Shown piece by piece: positions 7,023 to 14,226 of a stretch of DNA of 16,291 nt. The stretch spans positions 1 through 16,291 of the forward strand of contig JAWXVD010000078.1 in assembly GCA_044425705.1 (NCBI GenBank), given 5' to 3'. Each line of letters opens with the position of its first letter. Positions within the stretch are counted from its first letter, which is position 1. Both the position numbers and the translations under genes were made by a program. The notes under the pieces were generated by a model. The model was given only the letters and a program-made list of their open reading frames with translations, was not told the origin of the DNA and made no database searches. This DNA comes from JAWXVD01 sp044425705 (GTDB lineage: Bacteria; Bacillota; Clostridia; Lachnospirales; Lachnospiraceae).

Positions 7023-7080
7023 AAGAGGCGAGGTATTACAGGGGTAAGAATATTAGAGTGATAGAAATGGATGGTATAAG

Positions 7081-8472
7081 ATGAATTTAACAAATATTAA
7101 AGAACTTTATAGAAACAAAGAATTGTATGAAGGAAAAAAAGTAACAATTGGTGGTTGGATTCGTAGTAATCGTGATTCTAAAACATTTGGATTCTTAGCA
7201 GTAAATGATGGAACTTTTTTTGAAACTTTACAAATTGTATATGGAGATGGATTAAGTAATTTTGCTGATATCACTAAAATGAATATTGGGGCGGCTATTG
7301 TAGCCACTGGCACTATTGTAGCAACACCAAATAGCAAGCAACCTTTTGAAATGCAAGCAGAAGAAGTTGTTATTGAAGGTGCGTCTACTGCAGATTATCC
7401 ATTACAAAAGAAAAGACACACATTTGAATACTTGCGTACAATAACACATTTACGCCCAAGAACCAATACGTTTCAAGCAGTTTTTAGAGTACGTTCTTTG
7501 ATTGCCTATGCTATACATCAATTCTACAGAGAAAGAGAATTTGTATATGTACACACTCCAATTATTACAGGAAGTGATTGTGAAGGTGCAGGTGAAATGT
7601 TCCAAGTAACTACCATGGACTTAAACGATATGCCTAGAAATGAAGAGGGCGGAGTTGATTTTGCCCAAGATTTCTTTAACAAACCAACTAATCTTACAGT
7701 AAGTGGCCAATTGAATGCGGAAACATATGCATTTGCATTTAAGAATGTTTATACATTTGGACCAACATTCCGTGCGGAAAATTCTAATACCACACGTCAT
7801 GCTGCTGAATTTTGGATGATTGAGCCAGAAATGTGTTTTGCAGACTTAAAAGATGATATGATGCTAGCAGAAGCTATGATAAAATATATCATTAGGTATG
7901 TATTAGAAAATGCACCAGAAGAAATGGCATTTTTTAATCAATTTGTGGACAAAGGATTATTACAACGTTTAGAGAATGTTGTCAATTCAGATTTTGCCCA
8001 TGTGACATATACACAAGCAATTGAAATCTTAGAAAAATATAATGATCAATTTGAATTTAAAGTATTTTGGGGATGTGATTTACAAACAGAGCATGAACGA
8101 TTCTTAACAGAAACAGAATTTAAACGTCCTGTATTTGTGACAGATTATCCAAAAGAAATCAAGGCATTCTATATGAAGATGAACCCAGATGGCAAAACAG
8201 TAGCAGCTATGGATTGTTTAGTGCCTGGAATTGGAGAAATTATCGGAGGAAGTCAAAGAGAAGATGATTTAGAGAAATTGGAAACAAGAATGGCTGAATT
8301 GGGATTAAATCCAGAAGATTATAGTTTCTATTTGGACTTGAGAAGATATGGATCAACACGTCATGCAGGTTTTGGTCTAGGATTTGAAAGATGCGTTATG
8401 TATTTAACAGGCATGAGCAATATTAGAGATGTTGTACCATTTCCTAGAACAGTAAATAATTGTGAACTATAA
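7081..8472 (+). CDS. asnS: Asparaginyl-tRNA synthetase
   Basis: Class II aminoacyl-tRNA synthetase that charges tRNA-Asn with asparagine in the cytosol. Its 463 residues match the usual length. An N-terminal OB-fold anticodon-binding domain covers about residues 10-100 (VTIGGWIRSNRDSKTFGFLAV). Motif 2 starts at FRAENSNTTRH (230-240), and motif 3 with the ATP-binding arginine is GFGLGFER (430-437), followed by GMSNIRDVVPFPRT. A flexible insertion around 180-200 (LNDMPRNEEGGVDFAQDFF) is typical of AsnRS and helps separate it from AspRS. The ribosome site is weak (GGATGG about seven bases before the ATG). It appears monocistronic. Confidence 0.97.
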   Translation: MNLTNIKELYRNKELYEGKKVTIGGWIRSNRDSKTFGFLAVNDGTFFETLQIVYGDGLSNFADITKMNIGAAIVATGTIVATPNSKQPFEMQAEEVVIEGASTADYPLQKKRHTFEYLRTITHLRPRTNTFQAVFRVRSLIAYAIHQFYREREFVYVHTPIITGSDCEGAGEMFQVTTMDLNDMPRNEEGGVDFAQDFFNKPTNLTVSGQLNAETYAFAFKNVYTFGPTFRAENSNTTRHAAEFWMIEPEMCFADLKDDMMLAEAMIKYIIRYVLENAPEEMAFFNQFVDKGLLQRLENVVNSDFAHVTYTQAIEILEKYNDQFEFKVFWGCDLQTEHERFLTETEFKRPVFVTDYPKEIKAFYMKMNPDGKTVAAMDCLVPGIGEIIGGSQREDDLEKLETRMAELGLNPEDYSFYLDLRRYGSTRHAGFGLGFERCVMYLTGMSNIRDVVPFPRTVNNCEL

Positions 8473-8473
8473 G

Positions 8474-8518
8474 TACAAAATTACTATTGCCGTAGGCAAT
8501 TTTCAATGGATTTTTGTA
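8474..8518 (+). terminator. Weak candidate terminator after asnS
   Basis: ATTGCC (8486-8491) and GGCAAT (8495-8500) form a 6-bp stem with a GTA loop followed by TTTT. An outer pair, TACAAAA (8474-8480) and TTTTGTA (8512-8518), could extend the structure. Stem and T run are both short. Confidence 0.35.
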
Positions 8519-8565
8519 TTGTTATAGGTCACCTGTGAAATATAACGAAAGGGATGGTCATTGGT

Positions 8566-9774
8566 ATGAATATAAAAAGACAATGGAAGCGGGCACAAAT
8601 ACTCATATGTACTATCTTATTTTTCGCTGTAAGCCTCAATGTTTATGCTACAACAATTGAGGAAATTCAAGAACAACAGGCGCAAACACAGCAACAATTA
8701 GATGAAGTTTCAGGCGCAATCGATGGTTTGTCAGAGGGACAAGCTAGCGTGGAAGAGGAAATCAGTGAATTAGATGCTATGTTGATAGATGTTATGACAT
8801 CCATTAATGTACTGAAAGGTGAAATTATCGATAAAGAAGGAGAAATCGAAGTTGCACAAATTGAGTACGAGGACGCATTAGCAGAAGAAGAAGCGCAGTA
8901 TGAAGCCATGAAGATTAGAATTCGTTTTATGTATGAAAATGATGATTCATCTTATTTAGCACTATTGCTTGCTTCTGAAAGTATTAGTGACATGATTAAT
9001 AAATCAGATTATATGGAAAAAGTATACGAGAGTGATCGTGCATTATTAGAGGCATTTCAATTAGCCAAAGAAGATGTAGTGGAAAAGAAAACAAAGCTAG
9101 AAGAAGAAAAATCAGAGTTAGAAGTAAATCAACTTTCATTAGAAGATGAGCAAGAGTTTTTAGATGAACTATTGGCAGAAAAAGAAGCAGAGTCTGAAAA
9201 CTATGAATTCCAAATAGCACAAATGCAGCAAACAGCAGCAGTTTATACAGCACAAATTAAACAACAGAATGCTGAGATTCAAAGATTAGAAGAAGAGGCA
9301 GCGGCGAAAGCGGCAGCAGAAGCAGCGGCGGCAGCAGCGGCAGCGGCATCTTCATCAAGTTCTAGTTCTTCAAGTTCCTCAAGCTCTTCAAGTTCCAGTG
9401 CATCAAGTAATATACAAAGCTCTAGCGGAAGTGCAACTGGAAAGCAGATTGCAGAATATGCTTGCAAATTTATAGGAAATCCTTACGTATATGGAGGAAC
9501 AAGCCTTACAGACGGAACGGATTGTTCTGGATTTACACAGGCAGTTTATAGAGCATTTGGGTATAGCATTTCTAGAACCTCAACAGGTCAGAGAAGTGAT
9601 GGAGTGGAAGTTAGTTATGCCAATGCAGAACCTGGTGATATCATTTGTTATTCTGGCCATGTTGCAATTTATATAGGAAATGGACAGATTGTACATGCAA
9701 GTACTCCAGCTACTGGAATTAAATATGAATCGGCAACCTATAGAACTATTTTGACAGTAAGAAGAATTGTGTAA
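8566..9774 (+). CDS. Secreted coiled-coil NlpC/P60 peptidoglycan hydrolase (PcsB/CwlO type)
   Basis: Exported cell-wall hydrolase of about 402 residues that should cut peptide bonds in peptidoglycan stems. A signal peptide is clear (basic RQWKR, hydrophobic stretch, likely cleavage after VYA at residue 28). Residues about 30-240 form a long coiled coil of the PcsB/CwlO type, including RIRFMYENDD and ASESISDMI. An Ala-rich and then a Ser-rich linker (about 245-281) leads to the NlpC/P60 domain. The catalytic residues are Cys320 in DCSGF, His365 in GHVAIYIG and His377 in IVHAS. In the PcsB and CwlO families FtsEX controls the coiled coil during division or elongation; ftsEX is not in this window. 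The ATG at 8566 fits the AAAGGGA site better (11 bases) than the in-frame ATG at 8554, which overlaps it. Confidence 0.92.
   Translation: MNIKRQWKRAQILICTILFFAVSLNVYATTIEEIQEQQAQTQQQLDEVSGAIDGLSEGQASVEEEISELDAMLIDVMTSINVLKGEIIDKEGEIEVAQIEYEDALAEEEAQYEAMKIRIRFMYENDDSSYLALLLASESISDMINKSDYMEKVYESDRALLEAFQLAKEDVVEKKTKLEEEKSELEVNQLSLEDEQEFLDELLAEKEAESENYEFQIAQMQQTAAVYTAQIKQQNAEIQRLEEEAAAKAAAEAAAAAAAAASSSSSSSSSSSSSSSSSASSNIQSSSGSATGKQIAEYACKFIGNPYVYGGTSLTDGTDCSGFTQAVYRAFGYSISRTSTGQRSDGVEVSYANAEPGDIICYSGHVAIYIGNGQIVHASTPATGIKYESATYRTILTVRRIV
9298..9408 (+). repeat. Low-complexity Ala then Ser coding tract
   Basis: Bases 9298-9348 encode an Ala-rich run built of GCA/GCG codons. Bases 9349-9408 encode 17 serines in a row, then Ala-Ser-Ser, using mixed TCT/TCA/AGT/AGC/TCC codons with a recurring TCTTCAAGT-like unit. 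It is the flexible linker between the coiled coil and catalytic domain. The repeat unit is prone to length change by slippage, in multiples of three so that the frame is kept. Confidence 0.85.
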
Positions 9775-9819
9775 GTGTTAAGAAATGATATATAAGAATA
9801 GTAGTGACTGCTTAGAACT

Positions 9820-9846
9820 ATAACTAATCACTTGCTGATTAGTTAT
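9820..9846. other. Perfect 11-bp hairpin downstream of the NlpC/P60 gene
   Basis: ATAACTAATCA (9820-9830) and TGATTAGTTAT (9836-9846) pair perfectly around a 5-base CTTGC loop. There is no T run on either side, so it is not a standard terminator by itself. It sits 12 bases before the long terminator and could protect the NlpC/P60 mRNA 3' end or act as a DNA-binding palindrome. Confidence 0.6.
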
Positions 9847-9857
9847 GAATAGTAGAT

Positions 9858-9908
9858 AAAAAAAGAATGGATATTTTCTCGATATGAGAAGATATCCATT
9901 CTTTTTTT
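9858..9908. terminator. Strong bidirectional rho-independent terminator
   Basis: A7-GAATGGATAT (9858-9874) pairs perfectly over 17 bp with ATATCCATTC-T7 (9892-9908). Six more pairs (9875-9880 with 9886-9891, one G-U) leave a 5-base loop. The A run and T run give a U tract on both strands, so it ends both the plus-strand NlpC/P60 gene and the minus-strand AIM24 gene. Confidence 0.92.
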
Positions 9909-9930
9909 ATGTATCAATTACTATTATTTA

Positions 9931-10620
9931 TTAGTTAGCTGATGTTGGTTGTGGTAAAAATGGATGAATAGCAGTAGCAAGACGAGAAATTGGCATAGTC
10001 TGCAATGTTACTCTACCAGGACCTGTAACAACAGTGTTAAAGATACCTTCTCCACCTAAGAACATGTTCTTCATACCAGAAACAGATCTAACATCCATGG
10101 TACATGATTCATCCATAACAGCAACATGACCAGTATCAATTGTTAATTCTTCTCCAGCTGCCAAGTCATAATCAACAGCATAGCCGTCAATTTGAACGAT
10201 TACAGTACCAGATCCGCTAATCTTTTGCATGATAAAACCTTCACCGCCGAAAGCGCTAGCACCAAATTTTTTCTTGTAGTGAACTTCGATATCTACACCA
10301 GATGTAGAAGCTAAAAAGCTGCCTTTTTGAGCAACAATCGATCTGCCAGGTGATACTTCATAGGTACGAATAGAGCCCATTACAGTAGCTGCAAATGCAA
10401 TTTCTCCATCACCACCAGTTGCAGTATATTTATTTTGGAATAAAGATTCCCCAGATACCATACGACCAAATGCTTTTCCTAAACCGCCATTTGTTCCAGT
10501 GTCCATTTTCATGTTAGATGTCATCCAACTCATAGCACCTTTTTCAGTAATAAGTGTTTCACCAGCAGATACGGTACAAATTGCCACTGGCATAGGTTCT
10601 CCAATAATTTTAATATCCAT
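9931..10620 (-). CDS. AIM24 family protein (TIGR00266)
   Basis: A 229-residue protein of the AIM24/TIGR00266 family, a beta-rich fold widespread in bacteria and archaea and named after a yeast mitochondrial protein; the bacterial biochemical role is unknown. Family-like stretches are LITEKGAMSWMT (23-34), SPGRSIVAQKGSFLAS (about 90-105), GGEGFIMQKISGSGTVIVQ (about 123-141) and NMFLGGEGIFNTVVTGPGRVTLQTMP near the end, read as separate segments. There is no signal peptide or membrane segment. The ribosome site GAAGGAGG lies eight bases before the ATG. It is monocistronic, with its own promoter and a shared terminator. Confidence 0.9.
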   Translation of the reverse strand: MDIKIIGEPMPVAICTVSAGETLITEKGAMSWMTSNMKMDTGTNGGLGKAFGRMVSGESLFQNKYTATGGDGEIAFAATVMGSIRTYEVSPGRSIVAQKGSFLASTSGVDIEVHYKKKFGASAFGGEGFIMQKISGSGTVIVQIDGYAVDYDLAAGEELTIDTGHVAVMDESCTMDVRSVSGMKNMFLGGEGIFNTVVTGPGRVTLQTMPISRLATAIHPFLPQPTSAN

Positions 10621-10665
10621 AAGTAAAGCCTCCTTCGTTGTTGTGTAATACTGTTAGCTAAAATA

Positions 10666-10694
10666 ATTATAGGTGTTTTTTAACAAAATTGCAA
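10666..10694 (-). promoter_or_regulatory. Near-consensus sigma-A promoter for the AIM24 gene
   Basis: On the minus strand TTGCAA (10689-10694) and a perfect TATAAT (10666-10671) are separated by exactly 17 bases, about 45 bases before the start codon. It is the best housekeeping promoter in the window, suggesting steady expression. Confidence 0.8.
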
Positions 10695-10934
10695 GTAAAA
10701 ATCAGAAATATACAGCGAATAATTATCAAAATCAGACTATTTATATGATTTATGTAAAATGAAAAACAAATGTGATAATTATATCAAATATACTTTATTA
10801 AGTTAGATTTTTTTTATAAAGCAAACACATTTCTTTCACAAAATAATCACATGGAAAACAAAAAGTAATCCTATAATTAACCTCAGTAAACTCAATTGTT
10901 TATGAAAGTATCTTAGATTAGATGGAGGAAAAAA
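10695..10934 (+). other. AT-rich intergenic region upstream of the ABC operon
   Basis: No gene is visible. A TATAAT at 10872-10877 is a candidate -10 for the ABC operon, but no acceptable -35 lies 16-18 bases upstream. A ribosome site GGAGG (10924-10928) serves the ATPase gene. ATAATTATC near 10722 and GATAATTAT near 10772 form a 9-base inverted repeat of unknown meaning. If the operon has a promoter here, it may need an activator or another sigma factor. Confidence 0.4.
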
Positions 10935-11942
10935 ATGATAGAGGTTAAAAATTTAGTAAAAAAATATGGGAATCATATTGCAGTAGACAATATCAGCTTT
11001 AACGTTGAAAGTGGTCGCATCTATGGATTTCTAGGTCCTAATGGGGCAGGAAAATCAACAACTATGAATATTATGACAGGATACATTGGTGCAACTGAGG
11101 GAGAGGTTATTATCAACGGATTCAATATTTTAGAAGAACCTAAGAAAGCGAAACAGTGCATTGGATATTTACCAGAGTTACCACCATTGTATATGGATAT
11201 GACAGTGGAAGAATATTTGAAATTTGTTGCACAGTTAAAAGAAATACCAAAAAAAGAGATTGAGAGTGCAGTAGAAGAAGTATGTGAACGAATTCAGTTA
11301 GAAGAAGTTGCAGAACGTCTGATTAAAAATCTATCAAAAGGATTTAAACAAAGAGTGGGATTGGCTGCGGCTGTTATAGGATTTCCAGAAATCATCATCC
11401 TAGATGAGCCCATGGTAGGTTTAGATCCAAAACAGATTATCGAAATCAGAGAATTGATTCGGGAGCTTAGTAAAGAACATACAGTGATTCTGAGTTCACA
11501 TATTTTAGCGGAAGTAAAAGAAATTTGTGATTATGTTATCATTATTTCTCATGGAAAAATTGTGGCTAGCGATACACCAGACAATTTAGAAAAAATGGTT
11601 CATGGAAAAGAAGTAATTGAAGTTACTGTAAAAGCCCAAGAAAAAGACGTAACAGAATTATTAGATAAAATTCAGGGAGTTACCTCTTTTAATTGTGAAC
11701 AAAAAGAGGAGTTGCTGGAAATCAATATTAATGCTACAGGAGAGAATGAGAATATATGTGAAGATATTTCGGTTGCATTTGTACAAGGAAAGAAACCGAT
11801 TAGAAGACTTCACACAGTAAAAGAAACCTTTGAAAATATATTCTTGGAATTAACAGAGAATGAAGAGCCAGATGATTTAGTGGCCGATGAAGAAGTTCTA
11901 GAGCAAGCAGAAAATGTAGATGTGGAAGAAAAGGAGGCGTAA
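10935..11942 (+). CDS. ABC transporter ATP-binding protein, GldA-like
   Basis: Cytoplasmic ATPase subunit (335 residues) that would power the membrane subunit encoded four bases downstream. Walker A is GPNGAGKST (34-42), the signature is LSKGFKQR (133-140), Walker B is IIILDEP with Glu158 as catalytic base, the D-loop is GLDP (162-165) and the switch His is His189. The usual Q-loop glutamine is replaced by Glu in GYLPELPPLY, as is common in ABC-2/GldA-type ATPases. A C-terminal accessory domain (about 215-310) ends in a very acidic tail of about 30 residues. GGAGG lies six bases before the ATG. The fit to GldA rests on sequence character plus the GldF- and GldG-like genes that follow. Confidence 0.93.
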   Translation: MIEVKNLVKKYGNHIAVDNISFNVESGRIYGFLGPNGAGKSTTMNIMTGYIGATEGEVIINGFNILEEPKKAKQCIGYLPELPPLYMDMTVEEYLKFVAQLKEIPKKEIESAVEEVCERIQLEEVAERLIKNLSKGFKQRVGLAAAVIGFPEIIILDEPMVGLDPKQIIEIRELIRELSKEHTVILSSHILAEVKEICDYVIIISHGKIVASDTPDNLEKMVHGKEVIEVTVKAQEKDVTELLDKIQGVTSFNCEQKEELLEININATGENENICEDISVAFVQGKKPIRRLHTVKETFENIFLELTENEEPDDLVADEEVLEQAENVDVEEKEA

Positions 11943-11946
11943 ATAG

Positions 11947-12654
11947 ATGATAGCAATATATAAAAGAGAACTACAATCATACTTTACATCTATGATAGGA
12001 TGTGTATTTATTGCATTTTTTATAGCAATGGGAGGCTTATATTTTATGGTATACAATTTGATCAATGGATATACGTATTTTTCTTATGCGTTATATTCTG
12101 TTACATTTTTCTTAATTGTGGCAATTCCAATTTTAACCATGAAAAGCTTTGCAGAAGAAAAGAAAAACAAAACAGAGCAATTGCTCATGACAGCTCCAAT
12201 TAGCCTTACAACTATCGTATTAGGAAAATATTTGGCAATGGCAACCATATTCGCTATACCAAACTTAGTGTATTGCCTCTTTCCGCTCATTATTAAAAGT
12301 TATGGAATCTCTCATTTTGTGGTGGATTATTTATCAATTTTCATGTATTTCTTATTGGGCTGTGTATTTATTGCAGTAGGCATGTTTTTGTCGTCATTAA
12401 CAGAAAGTCAAGTAATCGCAGCGATAGCCAGTGTAGGAACATTATATGTTCTGTACATGTGGGAAGGTTTAGTTGAATTTATTCCATTTACCTCATTACA
12501 AACTTTTTTACAAGATAAGGCATTGGTATCAATCTTTAGCAATGTGGCATTTAATTATGTGTTTGATGCAACAGGACTTGTTATTTATCTATCTGTAATT
12601 GGTGTTTTCATTTTTCTTACAATACAAACATTGCAGAAACGTAGATGGAGTTAA
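11947..12654 (+). CDS. ABC-2 type permease, GldF-like
   Basis: Integral membrane subunit of 235 residues with about six predicted membrane segments. It opens with IAIYKRELQSYFTSMIGCVF, the typical amphipathic ABC-2 start, and has the conserved MKSFAEEKKNKTEQLLMTAPIS cytoplasmic loop that contacts the ATPase, then LGKYLA. It ends in a short basic tail (QKRRWS). Its ribosome site (AAGGAGG) lies within the end of the ATPase gene, so the two are translationally coupled. The substrate cannot be read from sequence. In Bacteroidetes GldF is part of a gliding-associated transporter, but this organism gives no other sign of gliding genes here. Confidence 0.9.
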   Translation: MIAIYKRELQSYFTSMIGCVFIAFFIAMGGLYFMVYNLINGYTYFSYALYSVTFFLIVAIPILTMKSFAEEKKNKTEQLLMTAPISLTTIVLGKYLAMATIFAIPNLVYCLFPLIIKSYGISHFVVDYLSIFMYFLLGCVFIAVGMFLSSLTESQVIAAIASVGTLYVLYMWEGLVEFIPFTSLQTFLQDKALVSIFSNVAFNYVFDATGLVIYLSVIGVFIFLTIQTLQKRRWS

Positions 12655-12699
12655 GTTGAAAAATCAAATTTTTCAATTAGTACTTTAGGCAAGTGATGG
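12655..12699 (+). repeat. Post-stop hairpin repeat, copy 2 (inside the ABC operon)
   Basis: Begins on the base after the permease stop. TTGAAAAAT (12656-12664) pairs perfectly with ATTTTTCAA (12668-12676) around a 3-base loop, then comes the same tail seen at 3259-3279. It separates the permease gene from the GldG-like gene by about 100 bases in an otherwise tight operon, so it may be a processing or attenuation point that sets relative expression. Confidence 0.65.
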
Positions 12700-12755
12700 T
12701 TATTGGAGTGAAAAATGATATTTTTAAAATGAAAATAAGAAATGAGGAAAATGAA

Positions 12756-14192
12756 ATGTTTAAGAAATCAAAAGGATTGCTGAATATAAAAAATAGCATA
12801 GCATTTGCTAAAAATTCATATAGTACAGTCACAATCGCTGTGGTATTAGCTATTGTAATTGTTATTAATTTGATGCTACAACAAGTAGCAGGCACATCAC
12901 TACAATTCGATGTGAGTGATACCAATATTTATGATATTTCGGATATATCTGTTCAATTAGTGGATAGTTTGGATTCGGAAATCACATTTACCGCTATAGG
13001 GCAAAAAGAATATATAGATGATATCATTGTGAATTTTATCGATAAATATGCAAGTTTATCAGATAAGATTACAGTAGAATGGATTGATCCCATTTTACAT
13101 CCAACAGCAGTGGATACTTATAATGCTTCATCTAATACATTAGTAGTTACTTGTGCGGCCACAGGAAAGAGTGTTAATGTGCTGTTTTCAGATATTTTGT
13201 ATACAGATGAGTATTCCTATTACATGACAGGTACTGCTGAAACAGAATTTGATGGAGATGGTTTGATTACCAGTGCAATCAGCCAAGCAATTAGTACCAG
13301 AGAATATAAAGTTTATAATGTGACAGGACATGGAGAATCTAGCTTTGGCGCTACGATTTCTGATTTGATGACAAAGAATAGTGTGGTAGTTGAAGAGTTG
13401 AATCTTTTAACAACAGAAGTCATTCCAGAGGATTGTGAATTATTAACAATCTATGCACCACAAACAGATATTACAACAGATGAGAAAGATGTGTTGTTAA
13501 ACTATATGGCTGCAGGTGGAGATGTAATTCTTATGCTTAGTGAAACGGATCAAGAAACGCCTAATTTAGAAGCTGTTATTAATGAATATGGTTTGATGAC
13601 AGAAGATGGTTATATTGCAGATATGGAACGTGCATATCAAGGAAATGGATATTATATTATACCTGAAATCAGTGTTTATGGTGATATGGCTAATGATATT
13701 ACTAGTAATTCGGCATTAATTATCTATACAAAAGGCTTTAGTGAAATTGAGTTAGATAGAGATACCGTTAGTCTATCTAAATTTATGACTACATCAACTA
13801 ATGGTATCGCTGTTTCAGATGCAGGAGAAGTGAATGGTCAGTTTATCCTTGGTGCTGTAGCAACAGAAACAATTTCAGAAGCAACAGAAGCAGAAGATGG
13901 AACAACAACAGATGAAGTAGAAACAAGATTTACCATATATGGAAGTGCTAATATCATTGATGAATCGATTATTTCAACTTTTGTAAGTTTAGATAATGCA
14001 ACACTCTTTATGAATTCTGTTATGGCTAATTTTGATGGAGCAACTAATATTTCTATTGAATCGAAAGTGATTACAGAACAGTACAATGTGGTAGATGATG
14101 CTAGTTTATATAATGCATTATTTATTGTAATTGTTCCAGTGTTAGTGCTAACTGGAGGATTCATGGTATGGTTTAGAAGACGAAAACAATAG
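12756..14192 (+). CDS. GldG-like ABC transporter auxiliary protein
   Basis: Membrane-anchored extracytoplasmic partner of the ABC-2 transporter, of the GldG / ABC-type auxiliary family. With the start at 12756 it has 478 residues: one N-terminal membrane segment (about 25-45, VTIAVVLAIVIVINLMLQ), a large outside domain, and a C-terminal membrane segment (ALFIVIVPVLVLTGGFMVWF) followed by a basic RRRKQ end. The outside domain contains YKVYNVTGHGESSF and a later GGDVILMLSE, both typical of GldG proteins. GAGGA lies seven bases before the 12756 ATG. The frame is open back to 12693, but those extra residues would be encoded largely by the repeat region and have no ribosome site. An acidic insertion (SEATEAEDGTTTDEVE) lies near residue 390-405. 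Confidence 0.87.
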   Translation: MFKKSKGLLNIKNSIAFAKNSYSTVTIAVVLAIVIVINLMLQQVAGTSLQFDVSDTNIYDISDISVQLVDSLDSEITFTAIGQKEYIDDIIVNFIDKYASLSDKITVEWIDPILHPTAVDTYNASSNTLVVTCAATGKSVNVLFSDILYTDEYSYYMTGTAETEFDGDGLITSAISQAISTREYKVYNVTGHGESSFGATISDLMTKNSVVVEELNLLTTEVIPEDCELLTIYAPQTDITTDEKDVLLNYMAAGGDVILMLSETDQETPNLEAVINEYGLMTEDGYIADMERAYQGNGYYIIPEISVYGDMANDITSNSALIIYTKGFSEIELDRDTVSLSKFMTTSTNGIAVSDAGEVNGQFILGAVATETISEATEAEDGTTTDEVETRFTIYGSANIIDESIISTFVSLDNATLFMNSVMANFDGATNISIESKVITEQYNVVDDASLYNALFIVIVPVLVLTGGFMVWFRRRKQ

Positions 14193-14226
14193 GTATATTA
14201 GCAAGAAAGGTGTGGACATAAAATAT

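Noticed and set aside
6883..7080. T-box riboswitch upstream of asnS
   Set aside because: The predicted leader after the 7017-7022 -10 box is only about 50 bases and no T-box or specifier stem is visible.
9279..9467. Minus-strand frame with long Leu/Glu and Ala runs
   Set aside because: Antisense reading of the Ala/Ser linker of the NlpC/P60 gene; the low complexity is inherited from that tract.
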